Positions 8,166-15,839 of a DNA stretch of 43,811 nt are shown here, piece by piece. Each line of letters opens with the position of its first letter. Positions within the stretch are counted from its first letter, which is position 1. This DNA comes from a bacterium. Its GTDB lineage: Bacteria; Hydrothermota; Tepidihabitantia; Tepidihabitantales; Tepidihabitantaceae. Where the stretch lies: positions 1 through 43,811 of the forward strand of contig DATJQV010000046.1 of assembly GCA_035505375.1 (NCBI GenBank), read 5' to 3'. The notes below the pieces were generated by a model, which was not told the origin of the DNA, did no database searches, and was given only the letters and a program-made list of their open reading frames with translations. Position numbers and translations under genes: made by a program.

Positions 8166-9173
8166 CTATGCCCGCGAGGCCATGTAGCCGACAAGGTCGA
8201 CGAGCCGGTTGGCGTAGCCGAACTCGTTGTCGTACCACGCGAATACCTTGACCAGCGTGCCGTCGACGACCGCGGACAGCTTCGAGTCAATCATGCACGA
8301 GTGCGGGTTGCCCACGAGGTCGATGGAAACGATTGGCTCATCGATGTACTGCAGGATGCCCTTGAGCGGTCCCTCGGAAGCGGCCTTGAACGCGGCGTTG
8401 ACCTCATCCTTAGTGGTGCTCTTCTCCACGGTGCAGGCGAGGTCGACTATCGAAACGTCGGGCGTGGGCACGCGGATGGCGACACCGTCAATCTTGCCCT
8501 TCAGCTCCGGGAAAATCACGGCGATGAGCTTGGCCGCACCCGTAGAGGTCGGAATCATCGACACGGCACCGGCCCGGGCGCGCCGCAGGTCCTTGTGCGG
8601 CTGGTCGAGCAACGCCTGGTCGTTGGTGTAGGCGTGAATTGTTGTCATGTAGGCGCGCTGAATCTTGAAGTTCTCGTGAATAACCTTGGCCGCGGGAACG
8701 ACGCAGTTGGTCGTGCAGGAGGCGTTGGAGACGATGTGGTCGACCTTGGGGTCGTAAGTCGTGTGATTCACGCCCATCACCAGCGACTTGATGGGCTTGT
8801 CGCCCTTGGGCGGGGCAGAAATGATGACCTTTTTCGCACCGAACTTCAGGTGCATGGCCGCCTTGTCGTACTCCGTGAACAGGCCCGTGGACTCGATGAC
8901 GTATTCGACGCCGAGTTTCTCCCAAGGCAGGTCCGGGTTCTTCTTCGCATTGTTGACGAGCACCTTGCGTCCGGCGATGACGATGGACTCGCCGTCAACC
9001 TTCACGTCGGGAAACTGGCCGTGGACCGAGTCGTACTTCAACAGGTGCGCAAGAGTCGCGGCATCAGTGACGTCGTTGATTCCGACGACCTCGACTTGCG
9101 GATTGCGGGACGCGATTCTCGTGACCAGCCGACCGATCCTGCCGAAACCATTGACTGCGAGTTTGACGGACAT
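8166..9173 (-). CDS. gap: Glyceraldehyde-3-phosphate dehydrogenase (NAD-type)
   Basis: Oxidises and phosphorylates glyceraldehyde 3-phosphate. The 335-residue protein opens with the Rossmann motif NGFGRIGR, has Asp34 in GINDVTD (typical of NAD rather than NADP enzymes) and the catalytic Cys153 in SNASCTTNC. ATG at 9173 is chosen because AAGGAGG lies 5 nt upstream and the conserved protein begins there; an in-frame extension of 14 residues has no similarity. It is the first gene of gap-pgk-tpiA-secG-rplU, driven by the promoter at 9261-9289. Confidence 0.97.
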   Translation of the reverse strand: MSVKLAVNGFGRIGRLVTRIASRNPQVEVVGINDVTDAATLAHLLKYDSVHGQFPDVKVDGESIVIAGRKVLVNNAKKNPDLPWEKLGVEYVIESTGLFTEYDKAAMHLKFGAKKVIISAPPKGDKPIKSLVMGVNHTTYDPKVDHIVSNASCTTNCVVPAAKVIHENFKIQRAYMTTIHAYTNDQALLDQPHKDLRRARAGAVSMIPTSTGAAKLIAVIFPELKGKIDGVAIRVPTPDVSIVDLACTVEKSTTKDEVNAAFKAASEGPLKGILQYIDEPIVSIDLVGNPHSCMIDSKLSAVVDGTLVKVFAWYDNEFGYANRLVDLVGYMASRA

Positions 9174-9213
9174 GCATTCCTCCTTAAAGGTAATAGCGGC
9201 CTTAGATTCAATC

Positions 9214-9229
9214 ACCCTCAGTTGAGGGT
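9214..9229 (-). promoter_or_regulatory. Palindrome in the gap leader
   Basis: ACCCTCA-GT-TGAGGGT is a perfect dyad between the predicted transcription start (~9254) and the ribosome-binding site. It could be an operator or a short leader hairpin. No known regulator is assigned. Confidence 0.45.
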
Positions 9230-9260
9230 CTGCAACCAGTCCTGTCTAGGTTGAAGGCTA

Positions 9261-9289
9261 AGCATAGATACTCAAGTGCGGTTCGTCAA
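9261..9289 (-). promoter_or_regulatory. Promoter of the gap operon
   Basis: On the minus strand TTGACG (9284-9289), 17-bp spacer, TATGCT (9261-9266). It predicts a leader of about 80 nt. Confidence 0.75.
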
Positions 9290-9360
9290 GACTGGAATTG
9301 GGAGCCAAACCCGACATTGAACTACCAAGACATGAAGGCAGGGACTCTCAGCCGAAGAAA

Positions 9361-9446
9361 GAAGTCAGAAAAGTGAGTGCAGAATGCAGAAACCCGGACG
9401 CCGGCGACTTCTGACATCTGACATCTGGTATCTGACATCTGACTTC
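9361..9446. repeat. Heptamer-period inverted-repeat element
   Basis: The left arm has GTCAGAA/GCAGAAT heptamers and the right arm GACATCT heptamers. The outer ends, GAAGTCAGA (9361-9369) and TCTGACTTC (9438-9446), are perfectly inverted. It lies between the divergent gap operon and the LVIVD gene and contains no open reading frame of note. Confidence 0.75.
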
Positions 9447-9512
9447 GTTTGGCTCTGGATGTGTGCCTCTCTGGTGAGTTTCTATTTCGGAGTCAGGGTA
9501 ACTGCCAGCCGT

Positions 9513-9540
9513 TTGACACGGTGACGGACGTGACTAGAAT
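9513..9540 (+). promoter_or_regulatory. Promoter of the LVIVD protein, leaderless type
   Basis: TTGACA (9513-9518), 16-bp spacer, TAGAAT (9535-9540). Only 9 nt separate the -10 from the ATG at 9550, and no Shine-Dalgarno is present. Confidence 0.75.
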
Positions 9541-9549
9541 CTTCGCGAC

Positions 9550-11772
9550 ATGAGACTGTGGCGGTGGAGCGTTCTTCTCCTGCTGGGCGCAGCAACTGCG
9601 GCCTTTGGCGGCAGGCTGTCGTTTCAGGAGCGGGCCGCCGTGCAGGAGTCGCTGAGCCGCGTGCATCCGAGGATGCGGGCCAGTTGGCTACGGCAGCACG
9701 GGATTGAGGACCCGTACTACACGGCTATGAGGAGCTCGGACAGCGGCCAGGGGCTACGTGAGGTGGGACGTTGGTCATACGGGCCATCCTATGACGTGGA
9801 CGGCAGGACGACCCCAAGCGAGACGTTGGTGGCGCTGGCTCGCGGTTCAGGCGTGAGCCTGCTCAGGTTCAGCAGGCAAGATTCCCTCTCAATCCAACTG
9901 CTCTCCGATATCAATGCTGAGGGCCTGACGGGCCATGTGAAGGTGGTCGATACTCTGCTCTACCTCAGTTCGGGCAGGGGGCTCGAGATCTACGACATTT
10001 CTGACGAGCAGAACCCGGTTCGGCTCTCCTGGACGCCGATACCCTTGAATGACTTCGCCCTGCAGGACTCGCTGGTCTATGCCATAGGCGACTCATTCCG
10101 CATCTACAACGTCTCAAACCCTGCCGCCCCTGTCTTCCGTGGAGCCTGCCTGGATTCGGGTGACGTGGTTTCGGTGGCAGGCCATACCGCTTTCCTCGGC
10201 GGGCGCTGGGGGCTGTATGTGCTGGACGTCACCAATCCATCAAGCCCGCACCGCATCGGCTCCTGGGGCAGCGCGGTTGAGCAGGTGCTGGCGAGAGGAC
10301 ACCTCTGCTACGCCACGACATTCAATCCGAACGTGCCGGGTGAGATTACGTTCCACATTCTCGACGTTGCTAACCCGTCACTGCCGTATCAGATTGGGTC
10401 GCTTGATTCTGTCGGCGGCTACGGCGTGTACCTCGTTGACACTCTCGCCTACTGCTCCGGCGATGCCGACTTGATTCGATTCTCCATTGTGTCGGTGGCA
10501 GACTCGACCCGACCGCGTGCTCTGAGCACAATAGACGAGGGCGGCTGGGGCATGGGCATGTGGGCCAGCGGGCTGGCGCAGGCGGCGTTCGGCGCATTCC
10601 ACTGGGGAGGACTGTACGTCTTCGACACGCGGAACACATCGAATCCTGTCCGCGACACGTTCCTGCTTGATGCCGATGCAGCCATAGACATCAGCATTGA
10701 CAATGGCAGGGCCTATGTGGCAGACTTGATGTCCGGACTCAAGATTCTCGATGTCCACGACCCAACTCGACCGAGCACGCTCGGGTCTTACGACACGGCG
10801 GGTCAGCCGCCGTCCATGGCCTCGGCTATCGCTAGGGACTCGTTCGCGTTCGTGGACTGGTTCTGGTTTAGAGTGGTGGACGTCAGCGACCCAACGCACG
10901 CTACCGCTGCCGGCCAGCTTGGCTTGTTCAACCCACCGGAGGACATGGTCCTACGCGACAGCTTCGCATGCGTGGCGGAGGCCCACCGCTTCCAGATTGT
11001 CAACGTCGCTCGGCCGAGACAGCCGGTGCTAGTCGGGAGCTGCGTAACCGGGGACGCGACCTTCGCGAGTCTCTGTGTTCAGGAAACGCTGGCGTTCGTC
11101 GGCAACTACGTCGGCGATGTTGTCAACGTCCGAAGTCCGACGAGCCCGCAGGTCGTCGGGCACTTCGGGCTCGGCTGCAATATCTCCGTCAGAGACACGT
11201 TTGCATTCTTGGCGACAGGAGATCCTACGCTCCTGGTCTACAGCGTTGCCGACCCGACTCAGCCTCGGCTGATAGATTCCGTCGATGTAGGAACGAACTC
11301 GTTGTATTGCGTAGAGCCAGTCGGCTCACTGTTATACGCTGGCAACGATGACGGTGTAAGGGTCGTGGACGCCAGCGATGTTCACAACATGCGGGTCCGT
11401 GGCTACGCGACGGCTCCAGACGCGGCAGGAAGGTTGAGCTACGCATCACCGTATCTCTATGCTGCGTGCGGTGAGGCCGGAACATGCATCTTTGAGTCGA
11501 CGCAGGTCGGCGTCGCCGAACCTAAGCAGCTCGCAGGAGAGCAGGCGCGGAAGGGGGCGAGCGTGGTCAGGAGAGTGCTGAATCTGGAAGTAGGCAGTAG
11601 ACAGCATACAGCATACAGGGCCGAACTGCTGGACGTCAGCGGGCGGAAGGTGATGAACCTGCATTCCGGCGCGAATGATGTGCGGGCGCTGGCACCGGGG
11701 GTCTACTTTGTGAGGGAAGCACAAGTGCAAGCCCAAGCCCAAGCCATCCGCAAGGTCATCAAGCTGAAGTAG
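9550..11772 (+). CDS. Secreted LVIVD-repeat beta-propeller protein with C-terminal sorting domain
   Basis: A 740-residue protein with a signal peptide (basic MRLWRW, hydrophobic core to about residue 20). Residues ~90-650 are a chain of 40-50-residue LVIVD-like units, each with a pattern such as GLYVLDVTNPSSPHRIG, as in surface beta-propellers. The end resembles a FlgD/Por sorting module (AELLDVSGRKVMNL and LAPGVYFVRE). Two repeat insertions are visible in the tail: heptamer DNA at 11591-11618 and a CAAGCC-type hexamer run at 11719-11749, which codes for a VQAQAQA stretch. It is probably exported and surface-bound; the ligand is unknown. Confidence 0.85.
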   Translation: MRLWRWSVLLLLGAATAAFGGRLSFQERAAVQESLSRVHPRMRASWLRQHGIEDPYYTAMRSSDSGQGLREVGRWSYGPSYDVDGRTTPSETLVALARGSGVSLLRFSRQDSLSIQLLSDINAEGLTGHVKVVDTLLYLSSGRGLEIYDISDEQNPVRLSWTPIPLNDFALQDSLVYAIGDSFRIYNVSNPAAPVFRGACLDSGDVVSVAGHTAFLGGRWGLYVLDVTNPSSPHRIGSWGSAVEQVLARGHLCYATTFNPNVPGEITFHILDVANPSLPYQIGSLDSVGGYGVYLVDTLAYCSGDADLIRFSIVSVADSTRPRALSTIDEGGWGMGMWASGLAQAAFGAFHWGGLYVFDTRNTSNPVRDTFLLDADAAIDISIDNGRAYVADLMSGLKILDVHDPTRPSTLGSYDTAGQPPSMASAIARDSFAFVDWFWFRVVDVSDPTHATAAGQLGLFNPPEDMVLRDSFACVAEAHRFQIVNVARPRQPVLVGSCVTGDATFASLCVQETLAFVGNYVGDVVNVRSPTSPQVVGHFGLGCNISVRDTFAFLATGDPTLLVYSVADPTQPRLIDSVDVGTNSLYCVEPVGSLLYAGNDDGVRVVDASDVHNMRVRGYATAPDAAGRLSYASPYLYAACGEAGTCIFESTQVGVAEPKQLAGEQARKGASVVRRVLNLEVGSRQHTAYRAELLDVSGRKVMNLHSGANDVRALAPGVYFVREAQVQAQAQAIRKVIKLK
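11591..11618 (+). repeat. Heptamer repeat inside the coding sequence
   Basis: GACAGCA and TACAGCA-type units with 7-bp period within the sorting domain of the LVIVD protein, encoding SRQHTAYR. The same heptamer family occurs in gaps. Confidence 0.6.
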
Positions 11773-11880
11773 TCCTGTCCCTGCTGCCGGTTTCCACCTA
11801 AATAGGGACGCTACCCATTTACAGTTTGTCTGCGCCTAATGTACTGAAATAGCTGGCGTTAGGCTGTAAGAGCGGCCGAA

Positions 11881-12216
11881 AACCACGCTTCGGGAATCGC
11901 CCTGGGAACCGTTCCCGGAACGGTTCGGGGGGTGGTTCCCGGAGGCAGTCGGAAACCGACTTTCCCTGTGATTTCGGCCCTGATTTACGGCGCGAGAAGG
12001 ACGGCGACTTTGGGGTCGAATCGAGAAGGCACGGGCGACGTGATTGTCTGACCGATTCTGGCCGGCACCTGCCTGCTGAGTCTCAGGGCCTCTCCTGCCG
12101 CGATTCGTAGGGCGACTCGCGATTGCGTTTGCAGAGTGGTTTGCAGGGCGAGTTCGACGGCGAGTTGCGGAGCGAGTTGTGTGTGGGAAAACAGGGCACA
12201 GTCCAACTGAGCGGCT
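11881..12216. repeat. 12-bp-period degenerate array B
   Basis: Twenty-eight consecutive dodecamers without any indel, with a core near rgnGCGAnTTnc; units at 12109, 12121, 12133, 12145, 12157 and 12169 show it best. No frame through it looks like a protein and no ribosome-binding site precedes one. The array fills most of the gap between the LVIVD gene and the hydrogenase promoter; the rest of 11773-12300 is featureless. Confidence 0.75.
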
Positions 12217-12300
12217 GCGTGGAACGTGCCCCGGCATCGGAGGAACGAACGGCGCGGGGCAGTTTCCGTTTTCGCGGTCACGTCCTCGCCCTTGGCCTAT

Positions 12301-12376
12301 CTGCATCGTCTGCGTAATCTGCTGATGTCTCTCCGGGTTCGCCCTTTGCCATTTCCACTTTCCCCTTCATCTTTGG
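12301..12376. repeat. Nonamer and heptamer periodic elements
   Basis: At 12301-12327 there are ATCTGCGTA-like nonamers, and at 12342-12376 TTTCCAC-like heptamers. Both match element families seen elsewhere in the window. Confidence 0.5.
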
Positions 12377-12411
12377 CGGTTCAATATCGGGCCTGGGGCT
12401 GGCGAGGGTGC

Positions 12412-12439
12412 TTGACTTTGAGGGCGAATCGTCTATTCT
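12412..12439 (+). promoter_or_regulatory. Promoter of the hydrogenase operon
   Basis: TTGACT (12412-12417), 16-bp spacer, TATTCT (12434-12439). The start codon at 12470 is 30 nt downstream with a good ribosome-binding site, so this mRNA has a short leader. Confidence 0.75.
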
Positions 12440-12448
12440 CTTCGCCCT
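12421..12448. promoter_or_regulatory. Operator-like dyad around the hydrogenase -10
   Basis: AGGGCGAA (12421-12428) and TTCGCCCT (12441-12448) form a perfect 8-bp inverted repeat with 12 nt between the arms. It encloses the -10 box and the predicted transcription start. This is where a repressor would act. The regulator is unknown. Confidence 0.6.
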
Positions 12449-12469
12449 TGCTTACCCCGGAGGAACCAA

Positions 12470-13447
12470 TTGCCGGATAAACTGAAGTTCGGTTTCTATT
12501 GGGCAGCCTCGTGCGGAGGCTGCGAGATCGCCGTTCTGGACACTAACGAGAAGATCCTGGATGTGATTGCCGGCGCCGACATCCTGCTTTGGCCAGTGGC
12601 CATGGACACGAAGTACGCGGACGTGAAAGCCATGCCGGACCGTCACATGGACGTCTGTTTCTTCAACGGGTCAATCCGGAACTCGGAGCAGGAGGAGCTT
12701 GCCCACCTGCTGCGGAAGAAGTCCAAGGTGCTGGTCGCGTTCGGTTCGTGCGCCCACCATGGCTGCATCCCGGGACTCGCCAACCTGTCGGGCCGCGAGC
12801 AGATTCTCAAACATGTGTACACTGAGGAACCGTCGGTCGTCAATCCGGATGGAACGAAGCCGCTGGTGAAGGGCCACGTGCCAGAGGGTGACGTAACCCT
12901 GCCGGAATTCTACGACCGCGTGTCGCCGCTGAACCGAGTGGTCGATGTCGACTACTACCTGCCGGGATGCCCGCCCGCAGTGTCGGGCATTCTGAACGCA
13001 GTTACCGCGATTTTCGAAGGCAACCTTCCGGCCAAGGGCAGCATTCTCGGGCCGGCTAAGGCTCTGTGTGATGAGTGCGACCGGAACAAGCACGTGGCCA
13101 AGAAGATGCCGGACGTGAAGCGGATGTGGGAAGTTCAGGCCGACCCGGGCGTCTGTTTCCTTGAGCAGGGCATCGTGTGCATGGGGCCGGCGACCCGCGG
13201 CGGGTGCGGTCAGCGCTGCATCAATGGCAACTGGCCGTGCACCGGCTGCATGGGCCCGACGCCGGAAGTAGGGGACCAGGGCGGCAAGATGATTTCCGCG
13301 CTCAGTTCGGTCCTGAGGATTGACGACGAGAAGGACATCACGGGGCCGGAGACCGAGAAGCTACTGGCAAAGGTCAAGGACCCGGTCGGCACGTTCTATA
13401 TGTATGGGCTGGCCGACGCGACCATCAGCGACCGGAGGCATAAGTGA
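12470..13447 (+). CDS. [NiFe] hydrogenase small subunit, Mvh-type
   Basis: The electron-transfer subunit, 325 residues, with no twin-arginine signal, so cytoplasmic. Cluster-binding cysteines are visible: ASCGGCE near the N-terminus, FGSCAHHGC, LPGCPP, LCDEC, and a Cys-rich C-terminal part (GGCGQRC, WPCTGCMG). This fits the three Fe-S clusters of group 3 enzymes, closest by eye to MvhG of methanogens. The start is TTG at 12470, set by GGAGG at 12459-12463. The stop overlaps the next start (GTGA), so both subunits are coupled. Confidence 0.9.
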   Translation: MPDKLKFGFYWAASCGGCEIAVLDTNEKILDVIAGADILLWPVAMDTKYADVKAMPDRHMDVCFFNGSIRNSEQEELAHLLRKKSKVLVAFGSCAHHGCIPGLANLSGREQILKHVYTEEPSVVNPDGTKPLVKGHVPEGDVTLPEFYDRVSPLNRVVDVDYYLPGCPPAVSGILNAVTAIFEGNLPAKGSILGPAKALCDECDRNKHVAKKMPDVKRMWEVQADPGVCFLEQGIVCMGPATRGGCGQRCINGNWPCTGCMGPTPEVGDQGGKMISALSSVLRIDDEKDITGPETEKLLAKVKDPVGTFYMYGLADATISDRRHK

Positions 13448-14901
13448 GCACGCGGATTACGATTGACCCGATTACCAGGCTTGAGGGACACGGCAAGGTC
13501 GAGATCTTCCTTGACGCGCAGGGCGAGGTCGAGAATGCCTACCTGCAGGTGCCGGAGCTCCGCGGGTTCGAGCAGTTCTGCGTGGGCCGCAAGGCCGAGG
13601 ACATGCCCCAGCTTACGAGCCGCATCTGCGGCGTCTGCCCGGTTGCGCACCACTACGCCGGGGTCAAGGCGCTCGATGAGGCTTTCGGGGTCAAGCCGAC
13701 CGAGACCGCGCTGAAGCTACGCGAGCTGATCTACCACGGCTACTACATCTATGACCACATCCTGCACTTCTACTTTCTCGGTGGGCCGGACTTCGTGGTC
13801 GGGCCGGACGCGCCCAAGGCGAAGCGGAACATCCTCGGTGTCATCGAGAAAGTGGGCGTGGATACGGCCAAGGAGGTCATCAAGCATCGGGCCTATGGTC
13901 AGCGGATTACCGAGATCCTTGGCGGCAAGCCGACGCACCCGGTGAGCGGCGTACCCGGCGGCCAGACCAAGGCGCTGAGTGAAGAGGGCCGCAAAGAGAT
14001 TGAGACGATGGCGAAGTCCTGCGTGGAATTCGCCAAGTTCACCCTGCAGTTGTTCGAGGACGTCGTGCTGAAGAACCCGGCCTACATGGCGCTGATAACC
14101 AATCCGAAGCTGGGCCATGCGGTGTACAACATGGGCATGGTGGACGAGAAGAACCGGGTGAGTTTCTATGACGGCAAGGTCCGGGTCACGGACCAGCAGG
14201 GCAAGGAGTTCGTCAAGTTCGAGGGCCACGACTACCTGCAGCACATTGCCGAGCACGTGCTCGACTGGAGCTACGTCAAGGCAACCTACCTCAAGGCAAT
14301 CGGCTACAAGGGTCTGGTTGACGGTCCCGACTCTGGTCTTTACCGGGTCGGGCCGCTCGGCAGGCTCAATGCCGCCGACGGAATGTCGACCCCGTTGGCC
14401 GATGCGGCGTACCAGAAGCTATTCGCTACGTTCGGCGCGAAGCCAGTCAACTCCACGCTTGCCTATCACTGGGCAAGGTTGGTTGAGCTGCTCTACGCCT
14501 CGGAGCGGGCACTGCAACTGGCGACCGACCCGGGGATCACCGGGACCGATATCCGGAACATGAAGTTCGACATGAAGCCGGAGGGCGTCGGCGTTGTCGA
14601 GGCGGCTCGTGGTACGCTCTACCATCACTACCGTCTGACCGAGGACCGGATGATTGAGAAGGTGAACCTGATTGTCGCGACCACGAACAACAAGGGCCCC
14701 ATCTGCATGTCCGTGCGGGAGGCGGCCAAAGAGCTGATCCACAAAGGCAAGGTCGATGACGGGCTGCTGAACACGGTCGAGATGTTCTTCCGAGCCTACG
14801 ACCCATGCTTCGGGTGTGCCTCTCACGTGCTGGGCAGACCCACGGTCGTAATCGACGTCCTGAGCCACGACGGTGAGCTGGTCCGGCAACTGGCCGGCTA
14901 G
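13444..14901 (+). CDS. [NiFe] hydrogenase large subunit, Mvh-type
   Basis: The catalytic subunit, 485 residues. Ni-Fe ligands are Cys62/Cys65 in the L1 motif RICGVC and Cys455/Cys458 in the L2 motif DPCFGCASH. The 24 residues after His461 are a C-terminal extension of the kind removed by a maturation protease. The N-terminus (ITIDPITRLEGHGK, then LQVPELRGFEQFC) closely follows group 3c MvhA. GTG start at 13444 overlaps the small-subunit stop. No MvhD, HdrABC, F420/NAD subunit or maturation gene is in the window, so the electron acceptor cannot be read from context. Confidence 0.93.
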   Translation: MSTRITIDPITRLEGHGKVEIFLDAQGEVENAYLQVPELRGFEQFCVGRKAEDMPQLTSRICGVCPVAHHYAGVKALDEAFGVKPTETALKLRELIYHGYYIYDHILHFYFLGGPDFVVGPDAPKAKRNILGVIEKVGVDTAKEVIKHRAYGQRITEILGGKPTHPVSGVPGGQTKALSEEGRKEIETMAKSCVEFAKFTLQLFEDVVLKNPAYMALITNPKLGHAVYNMGMVDEKNRVSFYDGKVRVTDQQGKEFVKFEGHDYLQHIAEHVLDWSYVKATYLKAIGYKGLVDGPDSGLYRVGPLGRLNAADGMSTPLADAAYQKLFATFGAKPVNSTLAYHWARLVELLYASERALQLATDPGITGTDIRNMKFDMKPEGVGVVEAARGTLYHHYRLTEDRMIEKVNLIVATTNNKGPICMSVREAAKELIHKGKVDDGLLNTVEMFFRAYDPCFGCASHVLGRPTVVIDVLSHDGELVRQLAG

Positions 14902-14904
14902 ACC

Positions 14905-14932
14905 TTGATAAGGAGGGCAGCAGCCATAGACT
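14905..14932 (+). promoter_or_regulatory. Promoter of the glycosyltransferase gene, leaderless type
   Basis: TTGATA (14905-14910), 16-bp spacer, TAGACT (14927-14932); ATG follows 7 nt later at 14940. The AAGGAGG inside the spacer is too far from the start to be its ribosome-binding site. Confidence 0.6.
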
Positions 14933-14939
14933 GTCCTTG

Positions 14940-15839
14940 ATGTCCCCGGACCTGACCATTGTCTTCATCAACTACAACTCAGCCCGACTTCTGGTCCGAG
15001 CGCTGGCCACGCTCCGTGACGCCGAGCCGCGACTGCGGGTCGAGACGCTGGTCGTCGATAATGGTTCTCGCGACCGTGGTGACCTGGTCGAGGTCTGTCG
15101 CCGGCACGGAGCGAGGCTTCTCCTGCTGGGGCGAAACGCCGGGTATGGCGCGGCGTTCAATCGAGGATACAGACATGCCACCGGCCGGTATGTGGCAGTG
15201 GCCAATCCCGACGTGGCTTTCTCGACGCCGGCAATGACCGGCCTGGTGGCGTTCATGGATGAGCACCCGGACGCGGGCGCCGTGTCGCCGCAGCTTGAGT
15301 ACCCGGACGGTACTCCCCAGCCGTCAGCCCGGCGGCTACCGAGATTGCGCTACCTGCTCGCGGGCCGGCGCTCACCACTCGCGCGAATCCTGCCGCGCTA
15401 CGCCCCGGCGCGCGACTTTCTATACGCGGACGCCCACCTGGCCAAGGAGCCGGTTCCGGTAGAGGCGGTCATTGGCACACTGGTTACGTTCCGGCGTGCG
15501 GCCCTGGACCAGGTGTCGGGCTTCGATGAGAGGTTCTTCATGTACGCTGAGGACATGGACATCTGCCGCCGACTCGGCCAGTCGGGATGGGGCGTGTATC
15601 TAGACCCTCGCGTGACGGTTGAGCACTTCTACGGCGGCGTGAGGCGCCGGTTCCAGCAGTTCGGCGACTATCAGCGACTGAAGGCCCTGATGCGCTACTT
15701 CACCAATGGCCGGGCCTGGCCTGGCAGGCTGGCACTGCGGTTCGCCTTTGCCGCCTACCTCGTCATTTCCGAGGCAGGCTGGTTCGTCGGCCTGAGGGAG
15801 TTCGAGTACTCCTGGCAGTCGGCTGTGCGTCGAGCATGA
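14940..15839 (+). CDS. GT2-family glycosyltransferase (rhamnosyltransferase-like)
   Basis: A 299-residue GT-A fold enzyme. Visible motifs: INYNS near the N-terminus, VVDNGS for the nucleotide, ANPDVAF as the DxD-like metal site, and the acceptor-side signature FMYAEDMDICRRL of WbbL-type transferases. By family it adds a sugar to a lipid-linked glycan at the cytoplasmic membrane face. ATG at 14940 is chosen from the promoter at 14905-14932; a TTG one codon upstream is the alternative. The stop overlaps the next start (ATGA), so it works with the sugar transferase that follows. Confidence 0.88.
   Translation: MSPDLTIVFINYNSARLLVRALATLRDAEPRLRVETLVVDNGSRDRGDLVEVCRRHGARLLLLGRNAGYGAAFNRGYRHATGRYVAVANPDVAFSTPAMTGLVAFMDEHPDAGAVSPQLEYPDGTPQPSARRLPRLRYLLAGRRSPLARILPRYAPARDFLYADAHLAKEPVPVEAVIGTLVTFRRAALDQVSGFDERFFMYAEDMDICRRLGQSGWGVYLDPRVTVEHFYGGVRRRFQQFGDYQRLKALMRYFTNGRAWPGRLALRFAFAAYLVISEAGWFVGLREFEYSWQSAVRRA

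Noticed and set aside
7515-9254. 579-codon open frame antisense to pgk and gap
   Set aside because: Covers two certain glycolytic genes on the other strand and has no family resemblance.
14910-14916. AAGGAGG as ribosome-binding site of the glycosyltransferase
   Set aside because: It lies about 23 nt before the ATG and within the spacer of a good promoter.
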